NCBI GenBank assembly: GCA_020073265.1
Contig: JAIQFN010000016.1
Span: 39,753 to 103,752, forward strand
Origin: Terriglobia bacterium
GTDB lineage: Bacteria; Acidobacteriota; Terriglobia; Bryobacterales; Bryobacteraceae
Length of the DNA stretch: 64,000 nt
Direction of reading: 5' to 3'
The notes beneath the pieces were generated by a model. That model was not told the DNA's origin. It ran no database searches and worked only from the letters and a program-made list of their open reading frames with translations. Shown here piece after piece: positions 1 to 10,923 of the stretch (the first letter of the stretch is position 1; each line of letters begins with the position of its first letter). The position numbers were made by a program, and so were the translations under genes.

Positions 1-2
1 GG

Positions 3-653
3 CCGCCCAAGTCCACCGCGACGTCCTATTTTCTGGAGCCGGGTGGAAAGCTCGCGACCGCCAAGCCGGCGTCGGTCGCCCGGATGACCTACGTCTACGA
101 TCCCAAGGACCCGGTGCCGAGCATCGGCGGAAACAACCTGATGATGGATCGCGGTCCCATGGATCAGCGCAAGGTCAGCTCGCGCAAAGACGTGCTGAAG
201 TTTGAGACCGAGCCGCTCAAGGCTCCGGTGGAGATCGTCGGACCGGTCACTGCGGAACTCGCCGTGTCCACCGACGCCGCCGACACCGACTTCATGGTGA
301 AGCTGGTGGACGTCTACCCGAACGGCTACGAAGCCCTGGTGTTGGACGAAGGCCTCAGACTGCGCTACCGGGACGGGTTCGTGCCGGAGCACGCCCAGCC
401 TGGCAAGGTCTATCCCATCAAAGTGGACCTGTGGTCCACGGCGCTGATCTTCAACACCGGCCACAAAATCGCGGTACATGTTTCGAGCAGCAATTCGCCG
501 CGCTTCGAGCCGCACTCGAATACCTGGGATCCGGTGAAGTCGTACGACGAAGCCGTGAAGGCGACCAACACCGTGGTGCTGGACGGCCGCTCGAAGATCA
601 TCTTGCCGGTGACCAAGGTGTACCCAGGCGAAAAGAGCGTCGCCAGCCGGTAG
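3..653 (+). CDS. CocE/NonD-type hydrolase, C-terminal part (5' end outside window)
   Basis: The reading frame is already open at the window edge, so only the C-terminal ~216 residues are present. The sequence matches the beta-rich jelly-roll domain closing X-Pro dipeptidyl-peptidase/CocE-NonD serine hydrolases: a YFLEPGGKL segment, 'DPKDPVPSIGG', then 'PVEIVGPVTAELAVSTDAADTD' in two pieces and 'HVSSSNSPRFEPHSNT'. In this family the N-terminal alpha/beta hydrolase domain carries the Ser-His-Asp triad and this domain shapes the substrate pocket; the catalytic part cannot be seen. Substrate is unknown (acyl-peptide or ester). It ends with TAG, and a double-hairpin repeat separates it from the next gene. 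Confidence 0.85.
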   Translation, partial: PPKSTATSYFLEPGGKLATAKPASVARMTYVYDPKDPVPSIGGNNLMMDRGPMDQRKVSSRKDVLKFETEPLKAPVEIVGPVTAELAVSTDAADTDFMVKLVDVYPNGYEALVLDEGLRLRYRDGFVPEHAQPGKVYPIKVDLWSTALIFNTGHKIAVHVSSSNSPRFEPHSNTWDPVKSYDEAVKATNTVVLDGRSKIILPVTKVYPGEKSVASR

Positions 654-666
654 ATCAGATCACAGT

Positions 667-713
667 GTGGCGCACGCACTCGTGCGTGCCGTGTCGAGAC
701 TCGTCTCGACACC
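667..713 (+). repeat. Double-hairpin dispersed repeat, copy R1
   Basis: GTGGC at 667-671 leads into hairpin 1 at 672-689 (7-bp stem GCACGCA/TGCGTGC, loop CTCG). A single spacer base follows, then hairpin 2 at 691-712 (9-bp stem GTGTCGAGA/TCTCGACAC, loop CTCG) and a closing C. Copies at 10601 and 36905 have the same geometry with different stem sequence. It lies between the CocE/NonD hydrolase and the M14 peptidase gene. No T-tract follows, so it is not a canonical intrinsic terminator. Confidence 0.85.
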
Positions 714-789
714 ATCACCTTCTTCACTCAGGCCTGCCGAATTGCGCCGCCTCGCCCCAATCTCTGACAATCTAACAAAGGACCACACG

Positions 790-3579
<2,790 letters not shown>

Positions 3580-3581
3580 AC

Positions 3582-4253
3582 ATGCAAAACTTCAACACAC
3601 TATTCCGCCTGGATGGCGCTGAAATCCGCGGGCAGGGCGGCGTAGCCGAATCGCTGGCTCTCGACATTTGCGATGAAGCGAACGTCACGGCCACAGTCGA
3701 GAAGATTCGCGAGCGGCACCAGCGCATCGACGTGCTGGTGAGCACGCCCGCCCTCAACGTCCGCAAGCCGCTGCTCCGCTACAGCGCCGAAGAGTTCGAC
3801 AAAGTGCTGCGCCTGAACCTGAAAGGCAGCTTCCTCATCGCGCAAGCGGTGGGCCGCATCATGAGCGAGAACAAAAGAGGCAGCATCATCCTGCTTTCTT
3901 CCATCCGCTCGCTGGTGGTGGAGCCGGGCCAGGGCGCCTACGCCGCCACCAAAGCCGGACTGGTCCAGCTCGCGCGCGCATTCGCAGCCGAGCTGGGCGG
4001 ATCGGGCGTCCGCGTGAACTGCATCGCGCCCGGAATCGTCGAGACGCCGCTCACCGAGCCGATCAAGAGCAATCCCGCCTGGTACAACGCCTACGCCGCG
4101 AAGACTGCGCTGGGTCGCTGGGCCACCGCCGATGAAATGGCCGGACCGATCATGTTCCTGGCTTCCGACGCTTCCAGCTACGTCACCGGCACAGTCTTGT
4201 TCGCGGACGGCGGATGGACCGCCATCGACGGCCGCTTCCAGCCACCCGTTTAG
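3582..4253 (+). CDS. SDR-family oxidoreductase lacking the nucleotide-binding glycine motif
   Basis: 223 residues counted from ATG 3582; an in-frame TTG at 3576 overlaps the previous stop. The second half is a normal classical SDR: the catalytic Tyr120-x3-Lys124 in YAATKAG, the Ser in LLSSIRS, the PG..T motif (IAPGIVETPL) and the ending FLASDASSYVTGTVLFADGG. The start reads LFRLDG and then jumps straight to AEIRGQGG and LDICDEANV. The TGxxxGIG loop and the first beta-alpha-beta unit expected between them, about 35-40 residues, are missing with the frame kept. The catalytic Tyr at 120 instead of about 155 fits that size. NAD(P) binding should be impaired. Its 3' end overlaps the convergent S58 gene by 4 bp. 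Confidence 0.8.
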   Translation: MQNFNTLFRLDGAEIRGQGGVAESLALDICDEANVTATVEKIRERHQRIDVLVSTPALNVRKPLLRYSAEEFDKVLRLNLKGSFLIAQAVGRIMSENKRGSIILLSSIRSLVVEPGQGAYAATKAGLVQLARAFAAELGGSGVRVNCIAPGIVETPLTEPIKSNPAWYNAYAAKTALGRWATADEMAGPIMFLASDASSYVTGTVLFADGGWTAIDGRFQPPV

Positions 4254-5308
4254 CGCGCGTTGATGTCCCGATAACTCGGCAACCCCGGCAAGCCGCGCGC
4301 GTTCTTAACCGCGCGCACCACCGCCTCAGCCACGGCCTCAGCCGCCAGCGCCCCAACCGCTCCATGATCCGCCCGGCCGTTGCTCGCCCCGGTCGCGACC
4401 GCGAAAATCGTGTCGCCATCGTTCGGCGTGTGCACCGGATTGACGGACCGCGCCAGGCCGTCGTGCGCCATCTGCGCGATCTTGGTCATCTGCGTCTTGT
4501 CGAACGCGGCGTTGGTCGCCACCACGCCGATCGCGGTGTGAGCTCCCGCCGGCACTTCCACCAGCCGCCCTTCGCGCATCTGCGCCATCGTATCCATGAA
4601 GCCGGAGCCATCCGGCTTGCGCGCGCCGGCGATGATCTTTCCCGTTTTCGAATCTACTACGTCGCCAACTGAGTTCACCGCCACGATGGCTCCCACCACG
4701 ATGCCCGTGTTGCCCACGTGGATGCTGTAGGTGCCGATCCCGGACTTCATGGCCTGCTTGGGTCCGAACATCTTTCCAACCGTCGCACCCGCGCCAGCGC
4801 CGACGTTGCCTTCTTCCACTCTGCCCGCCTTGGCCGCCTGGCATGCTCGATATCCTGACTCCGCCGTCGGCCGTATCCTGGCATCCCCGACTCCCAAATC
4901 GAACAGGATCGCCGCCGGCACAATCGGCACCACGATGGACCCCACGCGATAGCCCAGGCCGCGCTCTTCCAGATACCGGACCACGCCCGAGGCCGCGTCC
5001 AGGCCAAACGCGCTTCCGCCGGAAAGCAGGATGGCTTGCACCTTCTGCACCGTGTTCACCGGATTCAGCAGATCGGTCTCGCGCGTTCCCGGCGCTGCTC
5101 CGCGAACGTCCACGCCCGCGGTCGCTTCCTTTTCGAAAATCAGAACCGTGCAGCCCGTGGGCCGGCGTGTTTCGGTGAAATGCCCGACCTTGACGCCTTG
5201 CACATCGGTGATTCCGCCATCGCCATTCATGCCCGAACTCCTCCGCGGCAACAGCGCCGCTCCCGCTGTAATCCCGGCCATCACCCGACTGAATTCGCGC
5301 CGCTTCAT
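4250..5308 (-). CDS. S58 (DmpA/P1-type) self-processing aminopeptidase family protein
   Basis: 352 residues from the ATG at 5308 (MKRREF..). This start gives a twin-arginine-like N terminus (KRREFSRVMAGITAGAALLP), suggesting Tat export. The body matches peptidase family S58: 'GITDVQGVKVGHFTETRRPTGCTV' in pieces, 'LLSGGSAFGLDAASGVV', and the autoprocessing region AHTAIGVVATNAAFDK, where the residue after the cleavage point is the N-terminal nucleophile, probably Thr here. Family members are D- or L-aminopeptidases, some also esterases. It starts 4 bp after the stop of the M20 gene, so the two form an operon of peptide-degrading enzymes. Confidence 0.85.
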   Translation of the reverse strand: MKRREFSRVMAGITAGAALLPRRSSGMNGDGGITDVQGVKVGHFTETRRPTGCTVLIFEKEATAGVDVRGAAPGTRETDLLNPVNTVQKVQAILLSGGSAFGLDAASGVVRYLEERGLGYRVGSIVVPIVPAAILFDLGVGDARIRPTAESGYRACQAAKAGRVEEGNVGAGAGATVGKMFGPKQAMKSGIGTYSIHVGNTGIVVGAIVAVNSVGDVVDSKTGKIIAGARKPDGSGFMDTMAQMREGRLVEVPAGAHTAIGVVATNAAFDKTQMTKIAQMAHDGLARSVNPVHTPNDGDTIFAVATGASNGRADHGAVGALAAEAVAEAVVRAVKNARGLPGLPSYRDINAR

Positions 5309-5312
5309 AAAA

Positions 5313-6590
5313 TCACTCCGTGCCCAGCAGCCGCATCGCCGCCAGCGCCATCGCCTTGGATCCCTGGACCAGGTCATCCACCCGGCAAAACTCATCTGGT
5401 TGATGCGATAAATCCAGGATACCCGGACCGTAGGCGATGCACTGCTCCACCAGCCCCAACCGCATCACGTGCTTCTGATCGTAAGTGCCGGGGCTGGCAA
5501 TCAGCGGCGGCTCGATGCCCAGCACGTCGCGCACCGCGCCGGCCATGGTTGAAACCAGATTCGCGTTCGCGTCGGTCTGGATGGGAGGAACGGTCATGAG
5601 GTCCCGCATCTCGAAACGAAACTCCGGATCGTTGCGTGCCAGCGCCTCGAGAATGCCGCGGATCTCCGCGCGCACCTGCTCAACCGGCTCCTCGATCAAA
5701 AACCGGCGGTCGAACACCGCCTCGCAGCGGTCGGCGACGCACGGCGTCTGCATTCCGCCCGGCTGCCCGCCCGAAATCGAATTCACGTTGATGCTCGCGC
5801 GCCGCGCCTCCGGCGGTTCCACGGGCATGACCGTCGTTCTCTTACTCAGCGCCGGTTTCAGTTCGTGCTCGATGACCGCAAGAAAATCGGCCATTTTGCT
5901 GATGGCGCTCACGCCCAGGAATGGCATGCTGCCGTGCGCGATGCGGCCGAGCGTCGCCACCTCGAACCAATACACGCCGCGATGGCCCAGGCAGACTCGA
6001 TCCACGTTCAGCGGCTCGGTCAGGATCGCGTAGTCGGTGCGGTCGCGGCTGACGTAGCCGCGTTCGGCCAGATAAGCCATGCCGGCGAACCCGCCGCTCT
6101 CTTCATCCACCGTGCCGCTCTGTTCCACGCCTCCGCGCAATCGCACACCGGATCGGCGAATCGCCTCGATCGCAAAGACGGACGCCGCTATACCCGCTTT
6201 CTGGTCGGTAACGCCGCGGCCGAAGATCTTGCCGTCCCGAAGCACTGCCGCGAACGGATCGCCGGTCCAGCCATGCCCCACCGGCACCACGTCGAAATGC
6301 CCGTTGAAATGCAGCAGCGGCCGCGCCGGCGTATCGCGCAGCCTTCCGATGACGTTTACGCGCGGATGCAGCGCGGTGTGCTCGGCGCGTCCTTCCGCGG
6401 CTACGTACTCGACGTCATACCCGAATTCGCCGAGCCGTCGGCCGAGCCAGTCGGCGCACGCGGCATAGTTGTCGCCCGGCGGATTCACGGTCGGGATGGC
6501 CACCAGCTCGCGCAGAAACTCCACCATTTCGCCGGCCATCGATTCCACTCGATCGAGCACGGCCTGTTCCCGATTCGGCGATCCACTCAC
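5313..6590 (-). CDS. M20-family metallopeptidase (ArgE/DapE/carboxypeptidase G2-like)
   Basis: 425 residues. Visible motifs of the dizinc M20 family are FNGHFDVVPVG (first zinc His with the Asp two residues on), GRGVTDQKAG (bridging Asp), the general-base region TVDEESGG, and ILTEPLNVD. The lid/dimerisation domain sits around residues 195-310. Family members hydrolyse N-acyl amino acids or small peptides; the sequence does not decide between acetylornithine deacetylase, succinyl-diaminopimelate desuccinylase and a broader peptidase. No arginine or lysine biosynthesis genes lie nearby, and the partner gene encodes an S58 aminopeptidase, so a catabolic role seems more likely. Cytoplasmic; no signal peptide. 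Confidence 0.85.
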   Translation of the reverse strand: MSGSPNREQAVLDRVESMAGEMVEFLRELVAIPTVNPPGDNYAACADWLGRRLGEFGYDVEYVAAEGRAEHTALHPRVNVIGRLRDTPARPLLHFNGHFDVVPVGHGWTGDPFAAVLRDGKIFGRGVTDQKAGIAASVFAIEAIRRSGVRLRGGVEQSGTVDEESGGFAGMAYLAERGYVSRDRTDYAILTEPLNVDRVCLGHRGVYWFEVATLGRIAHGSMPFLGVSAISKMADFLAVIEHELKPALSKRTTVMPVEPPEARRASINVNSISGGQPGGMQTPCVADRCEAVFDRRFLIEEPVEQVRAEIRGILEALARNDPEFRFEMRDLMTVPPIQTDANANLVSTMAGAVRDVLGIEPPLIASPGTYDQKHVMRLGLVEQCIAYGPGILDLSHQPDEFCRVDDLVQGSKAMALAAMRLLGTE

Positions 6591-6653
6591 GGAACCCAGT
6601 GTATCTCGCCACCGTTTGCTTCGTCCGGCTGCGGCGCGATACAGTCGGTCTGA

Positions 6654-7694
6654 ATGAAACTGATATCCGGCTGGCTGCTGGCAGCGTCACTCTTAGCGCA
6701 GAATCCCTCCTGGAAATTCGCTGTCTCCGGCGACTCGCGAAACTGCGGCGGCATCGTCATGCCCGCTATCGCTGCCGGCGTCCGCACGAGCGGCGCCGAC
6801 TTTTACTGGCATCTGGGCGACTTCCGCGCCATCTACATGTACGACGAAGATCTGGTTCCGCCGCCCAAACTGGGCCTGCCATCGCGCCCGCTCTCCATCC
6901 TCAACTACGAAAGCATGGCCTGGCCCGACTTCATCGCCCGCCAGATCAAACCGTTCGGCAGTCTGCCCGTGTTTCTCGCGCTGGGCAACCATGAACTCTA
7001 TCCTCCCTTTTCGCGCGATGCCTGGCTGATCCAATTCGCCGACTGGCTGGAGCAACCCGTGCTGCGGGAACAACGCCTCAAGGACGATCCGGCCGACCAC
7101 AAACTGCACGGCTACTACCACTGGATCAACCACGGCGTCGATTTCATCACGCTCGACAACGCCAGCGCGGACCAATTCGACGGCGCCCAACTGCGCTGGA
7201 TTCACTCGGTCATCGATCGCGATGAAGCGTCGCAGGAGATCCGCAGCATCGTGGTCGGAATGCACGAGGCGCTGCCGGGCAGCGTCAGCCGCGGCCACAG
7301 CATGAGCGAGTCGGCGCAAGGCGAACGCAGCGGCCGGGAAGTCTACCAGTCGCTCTGGCACGCACAGAACTCAGCTCACAAACATGTGTACGTCCTGGCC
7401 AGCCACTCGCACTTCTACATGGAAGATATCTTCGATACGCCGGACTGGAAGGGTAAAGTGCTGCCGGGCTGGATCGTCGGAACGGCCGGCGCGGTTCGGT
7501 ACCGCCTTCCGTCGGAGACCGGCCCTTCGCAAAACGCCGTGACCGACGTGTACGGCTATCTGCTCGGAAGCGTTTCGGCCGACGGGGCCATTGCCTTCGC
7601 GTTCCAGAAGCTCAGTCTGGACGACCTGCGCGCGGCCAACGCCAAGACACCGGAGCCGCTGGTTCGCTGGTGCTTCGAGGAAAACAAGCAGTAA
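6654..7694 (+). CDS. Secreted calcineurin-like metallophosphoesterase
   Basis: 346 residues with a short signal peptide (MKLISGWLLAASLLAQ). The binuclear-metal motifs appear in order: VSGDSRN (D-x-R), HLGDFR (GDxx), ALGNHE (GNHE), VVGMHEAL and ASHSHFY (GHxH variant with Ser for Gly). This is the calcineurin-like phosphoesterase fold with probable extracytoplasmic location. The substrate cannot be read from sequence. It is divergent from the M20/S58 operon, with a 63-bp gap that must hold both promoters. Confidence 0.8.
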   Translation: MKLISGWLLAASLLAQNPSWKFAVSGDSRNCGGIVMPAIAAGVRTSGADFYWHLGDFRAIYMYDEDLVPPPKLGLPSRPLSILNYESMAWPDFIARQIKPFGSLPVFLALGNHELYPPFSRDAWLIQFADWLEQPVLREQRLKDDPADHKLHGYYHWINHGVDFITLDNASADQFDGAQLRWIHSVIDRDEASQEIRSIVVGMHEALPGSVSRGHSMSESAQGERSGREVYQSLWHAQNSAHKHVYVLASHSHFYMEDIFDTPDWKGKVLPGWIVGTAGAVRYRLPSETGPSQNAVTDVYGYLLGSVSADGAIAFAFQKLSLDDLRAANAKTPEPLVRWCFEENKQ

Positions 7695-7713
7695 GCACGA
7701 ACCCGGCCCGCTC

Positions 7714-8550
7714 TCAGTGCGTCATCGCGTAGACGATATAGTTGACGCCGATGCGCAGCCCCAGCGCCGAATACTTCTCCGGATACAGCGGATTGTCGGC
7801 GTGCTCCCAGGAGTCGCCCAGATCCATGTTGTGACAGATGGCCACCATCAACCGGCCTTTGTGGTCGTAGATTCCGCGCCAGCGCGCTTCGTATCCGTCC
7901 TGCTCGTAGGTTCGGCCGCTGCGCAGGAACTGCGCGCCGGGCACCTGGTAGCGGCCATCCAGATCGAAGATGCTGTGGAAGATCGCCTCGCGGTCGTCCA
8001 GATCGACGATCGCGCGGTCCGGAAACACCCGCTGCATGCTGGCGATGAATACCTGCCATTCCTGGGTGCCGTGAAAATCGTCGCACATGAAGAATCCGCC
8101 GCGCAGCAGAAAATCGCGCAGCTTGCCGGCCTGCTCATCGGTGAGATCCCAATGCCCCACTTCCACGCCGTATAGCCACGGCCAGTTGTACACCTCATCG
8201 CCGTCGTCCAGGTTCACAGGCTCTTCCACCGAGCGAGCCTGAATGCGCGTCAGCCGCCGCACCGCCGCCGACAAGTGCCGGTCCGATCGCGGATAATCGA
8301 TGGTCCAGTTGGAATAGCCTTCCTGCCAGTTCACACCGCGCTGGCGGCGAAAGCCGCGGCCGAATCCGAAAATCGGCGGGTACATGAGGCGCGCGAAGGC
8401 CCACTCGCCGGGCGTTTTCCAATCGGGCGGAAGCGGGAAATCATTGTATTCCCAACCCGGATACTCGCGAAACGGTCGCTGCCCATAGACCACGCCCAGT
8501 ACCATCAGCGCGCCACATGCGATCGCGAACCAAGCCCGGAATCTTCGCAT
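7714..8550 (-). CDS. DUF4159 domain protein, exported
   Basis: 278 residues with an N-terminal hydrophobic segment (AWFAIACGALMVLGVVYG). The core includes DYPRSDRHLSAAVRRLT, the acidic PVNLDDGDEVYNWPWLYGVEVG stretch (in pieces), FLLRGGFFMCDDFHGTQEW and GLRIGVNYIVYAMTH. These match the DUF4159 family, which resembles the glutamine-amidotransferase/ThuA-like fold and often occurs with MoxR/DUF58/VWA membrane-protein clusters. Here it stands alone, convergent with the phosphoesterase gene. Function unknown; extracytoplasmic location is inferred from the leader. Confidence 0.75.
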   Translation of the reverse strand: MRRFRAWFAIACGALMVLGVVYGQRPFREYPGWEYNDFPLPPDWKTPGEWAFARLMYPPIFGFGRGFRRQRGVNWQEGYSNWTIDYPRSDRHLSAAVRRLTRIQARSVEEPVNLDDGDEVYNWPWLYGVEVGHWDLTDEQAGKLRDFLLRGGFFMCDDFHGTQEWQVFIASMQRVFPDRAIVDLDDREAIFHSIFDLDGRYQVPGAQFLRSGRTYEQDGYEARWRGIYDHKGRLMVAICHNMDLGDSWEHADNPLYPEKYSALGLRIGVNYIVYAMTH

Positions 8551-8670
8551 GCTGCCTTTCTATCTTAGCCTGCCTCCAAACCGGCCGATAAGGTTTTCGT
8601 GCGCCTTTTCCGGAAGCGGCAGAAACAGGTTGGCGTGTGGCCTCGTCTACAAGGTAGCTGGTTCAGAATC

Positions 8671-9093
8671 ATGCCGCTCGAAATCCAACAGCGTGAGAAG
8701 GAAGGGATCGTCCTGCTCGACCTGAAGGGCCGTTTGGTGCTCGGCCCCGAGGATGTGCTCATGCGCCAACACCTCCAGTCTCTGCTCGATGGCGGCAGCA
8801 AGAACGTTATTCTGGACGTTCGCGCGGCACCGGACATCGACACCGCTGGATTCGGCTCGCTGGTTTTGTTCGCCGAGAAATTTCGAGAGGCCGGCGGGAG
8901 GCTGGCGATCATCGAGCAGTCCATGGCATCATCGCTCTTGAGGCTCGCCGCCGCGTTGGACACTTACACCGACGAACAGGCCGCCATCAACAGCTTCTTC
9001 CCCGATCGCGCCGTGCCGCATTACGATATCCTCGAATTCGTGGAAGAAGAAGAACAGCGCCAACATTCCGATTCAGACCGCACAGACAAATAA
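8671..9093 (+). CDS. STAS-domain protein (anti-sigma-factor antagonist-like)
   Basis: 140 residues from ATG 8671 (MPLEIQQREKEG), which is where STAS homology begins. Fold elements are visible: GIVLLDLKGRLVLGPE, NVILDVRAAPDIDTAGFGSLV and GGRLAIIEQSMASSL. In SpoIIAA/RsbV proteins a kinase phosphorylates the Ser of a D-S-xG-L/F motif; here that residue is Thr (DTAGFG), as in some RsbS/RsbV-like members, so regulation by phosphorylation remains possible. No partner anti-sigma kinase lies next to it. The downstream LigD phosphoesterase gene begins 1 bp after its stop codon, so the two are probably co-transcribed. Confidence 0.8.
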   Translation: MPLEIQQREKEGIVLLDLKGRLVLGPEDVLMRQHLQSLLDGGSKNVILDVRAAPDIDTAGFGSLVLFAEKFREAGGRLAIIEQSMASSLLRLAAALDTYTDEQAAINSFFPDRAVPHYDILEFVEEEEQRQHSDSDRTDK

Positions 9094-9094
9094 C

Positions 9095-9739
9095 ATGGCC
9101 AAGCGCATCCTGAAGGAGTATCAGCGCAAGCGCAACTTCGAAGTTACACCTGAACCCGATGGCGACAAGTCGCCGTCCGCGCCCAAGACCGGGCTGCTGC
9201 TGTACGTGATCCACAAGCACCAGGCTACGCATCTGCACTACGACTTGCGCCTGGAGTGGCGCGGCGTGCTGCTTTCCTGGGCGGTCCCGAAAGGCCCGTC
9301 GCTCGATCCCTCGGTGAAGCGCCTGGCTGCCCAGGTGGAGGATCATCCGCTCGACTACGGCACTTTCGAAGGCGTCATCCCGGAAGGCGAATACGGCGGC
9401 GGCACCGTCATGCTGTGGGACTACGGGACCTGGACGCCCGAAATTCCCGACGTCGACTCCGCGCTCAAGGAAGGCGAGCTGAAATTCACGCTGCACGGGA
9501 AAAAGCTGCGCGGCTCCTGGGTGCTGGTGCGAACCAGGTTGGGCTACGGCCGCAGTTCGGGCAAGCCCCAGTGGCTGCTCATCAAGCATCGCGACCGGTT
9601 CGCGTCCGCCCGAGACGTCGCATCCGAGATGCCTCGCTCGGTCAGCTCCGCCAGGCTCCTGGCCGACATCGCGCGCGACGAGCACGGCGACGTCGCCCGC
9701 GCCGCCAAGGGCGATCCTGCCGGGAGCCGCGCGCGTTGA
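9095..9739 (+). CDS. LigD-type 3'-phosphoesterase domain protein (stand-alone)
   Basis: 214 residues. It corresponds to the PE domain normally found at the N terminus of bacterial NHEJ ligase LigD: VIHKHQATHLHYDLRLE carries the metal-binding His/His/Asp set. Further family blocks are LLSWAVPKGPSLDP, VEDHPLDYGTFEGVIPEGEYGGG (in pieces), LWDYGTW and PQWLLIKHRD. PE enzymes trim 3'-phosphates and ribonucleotides at break ends. No ligase domain follows; the next gene, overlapping by the TTGA tetranucleotide, encodes the LigD polymerase domain. The last ~35 residues are an Arg/Ala-rich tail. Confidence 0.9.
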   Translation: MAKRILKEYQRKRNFEVTPEPDGDKSPSAPKTGLLLYVIHKHQATHLHYDLRLEWRGVLLSWAVPKGPSLDPSVKRLAAQVEDHPLDYGTFEGVIPEGEYGGGTVMLWDYGTWTPEIPDVDSALKEGELKFTLHGKKLRGSWVLVRTRLGYGRSSGKPQWLLIKHRDRFASARDVASEMPRSVSSARLLADIARDEHGDVARAAKGDPAGSRAR

Positions 9740-10599
9740 GAGTCTCGAATCCCGACAAGGTGTTTTGGCCCGACGAGGGCTACACTAAGCTGGATCTCGC
9801 GCGCTACTACGCCGCAGTCTTCGGAAAGCTCGAGCCATACGTTTCAGGCCGCATGCTCACCATGGAGCGTTGCCCGGACGGCATGCTCGGCGAATGCTTC
9901 TATCAAAAGCAGGCCCCTAAAGGACTGCCGGCTGCAACGCCCACGCAAATCATCCGCCACGCGAACCGGAACGTTCGCTACATCGTCGGTGGCGCACTTG
10001 AAACGCAGCTCGAGTTGGTGAATCTCGGCTGCATCGCGGTACACGTCTGGTCCAGCCGCGCCGCTCATCCGCGCCAGCCGGATTGGATGGTCTTCGATCT
10101 CGACCCGGGTTCGGGTGAATTTGCGGACGCAGCCGAAGCTGGATTGCTGGTCAAGGAAGCGCTCGACCAGCTCGACCTGACTTCGTTTCCGAAAACGTCA
10201 GGCAGCCGCGGCCTGCACGTCTTCGTTCCGATCGTCGTGGGACCCGACTGCGATGACGTGCTCGCGTTCGCGAAGGCGGTTTGCGAACGCGTGGCCGCCG
10301 CGCATCCAAGCGTAGTCACCGTCGAGCCGCGCATCGAGGCGCGTGGCGATCGCGTCTATCTGGACCCGTTCCGGAACTCGTTCGGCGCCACCGTCGCCGC
10401 GCCGTATTCGGTTCGCCGCCGCGCGAAAGCCCCCTTCTCGATGCCGCTGCTCTGGCCGGAAGTAAAACCGACGCTCGTTCCTTCGGACTACAACCTGGGT
10501 AACTACGAAAAACGCCTGGCCGGCCACGACCCGTGGGAAGATTTCTTCCACAGCCGCCAATCGATCGAAAAAGCTTCCCGGGTGTTGCAGAGAATCTGA
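9736..10599 (+). CDS. LigD-type DNA polymerase/primase domain protein (stand-alone)
   Basis: 287 residues. The start is taken as TTG 9736, whose last two bases lie in the TGA of the preceding gene (TTGA, translational coupling), because homology begins at once with RVSNPDKVFWPDEGYTK. The archaeo-eukaryotic-primase-type catalytic motifs are visible: VFDLDPGSG (two metal-binding Asp), SGSRGLHVFVPI, and the downstream acidic EARGDRVYLDP. This is the NHEJ polymerase adding (ribo)nucleotides at break ends. No ATP-dependent ligase domain or Ku gene is found in the window, so the ligation partner must lie elsewhere. Confidence 0.9.
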   Translation: MRVSNPDKVFWPDEGYTKLDLARYYAAVFGKLEPYVSGRMLTMERCPDGMLGECFYQKQAPKGLPAATPTQIIRHANRNVRYIVGGALETQLELVNLGCIAVHVWSSRAAHPRQPDWMVFDLDPGSGEFADAAEAGLLVKEALDQLDLTSFPKTSGSRGLHVFVPIVVGPDCDDVLAFAKAVCERVAAAHPSVVTVEPRIEARGDRVYLDPFRNSFGATVAAPYSVRRRAKAPFSMPLLWPEVKPTLVPSDYNLGNYEKRLAGHDPWEDFFHSRQSIEKASRVLQRI

Positions 10600-10600
10600 T

Positions 10601-10647
10601 GTGGCGCACGCACTCGTGCGTGCAGCGTTCACATTCGTGTGAACGCC
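10601..10647 (+). repeat. Double-hairpin dispersed repeat, copy R2
   Basis: GTGGC at 10601-10605, hairpin 1 at 10606-10623 (GCACGCA/TGCGTGC, loop CTCG), one base, hairpin 2 at 10625-10646 (9-bp stem GCGTTCACA/TGTGAACGC, loop TTCG), closing C. Hairpin 1 is identical to R1 while hairpin 2 differs at several stem positions with pairing kept. It starts directly after the LigD-polymerase stop codon, in the gap between convergent genes. Confidence 0.85.
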
Positions 10648-10656
10648 AGGCGAGTA

Positions 10657-10881
10657 CTAGCGCTCTTCCAGGTGCCTAAGCCTCGCGTCCAGGACTTCCT
10701 CCATGCGATGAAGCTCGGAGCGCCACAGGTCGCGCATATCGTCGAAGCGCTTGTCAATCCCTTCGAATCGCCTTTCAATGGTGGCAAATCTTGCGTTGAA
10801 GTAAGCGATGAGGAGGCCCGTCATCGCGGCGTTGAATAACATCGGAATGCCGATCGCCAAGTAGAGTTGCTCGTTGGTCAT
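10657..10881 (-). CDS. Small membrane protein with C-terminal coiled coil
   Basis: 74 residues: one N-terminal transmembrane segment (LAIGIPMLFNAAMTGLLIAYF) followed by a charged heptad-like helix (ARFATIERRFEGIDKRFDDM.. LRHLEER). No enzyme motif. Short proteins of this layout are common in this bacterial group; the function is unknown. The high content of Glu/Arg at coiled-coil spacing and good codon usage argue that it is a real gene. It is transcribed towards the R2 repeat and lies downstream of the ABC transporter genes on the same strand, 42 bp from the permease stop. Confidence 0.6.
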   Translation of the reverse strand: MTNEQLYLAIGIPMLFNAAMTGLLIAYFNARFATIERRFEGIDKRFDDMRDLWRSELHRMEEVLDARLRHLEER

Positions 10882-10923
10882 GGCCGCCGCTGTTACGCAG
10901 TTCTATTGTCTCACGCGCCGCCA

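Noticed and set aside
667..789. Upstream extension of the M14 peptidase to an earlier start
   Set aside because: It would translate the R1 hairpin repeat; the signal peptide starts at ATG 790.
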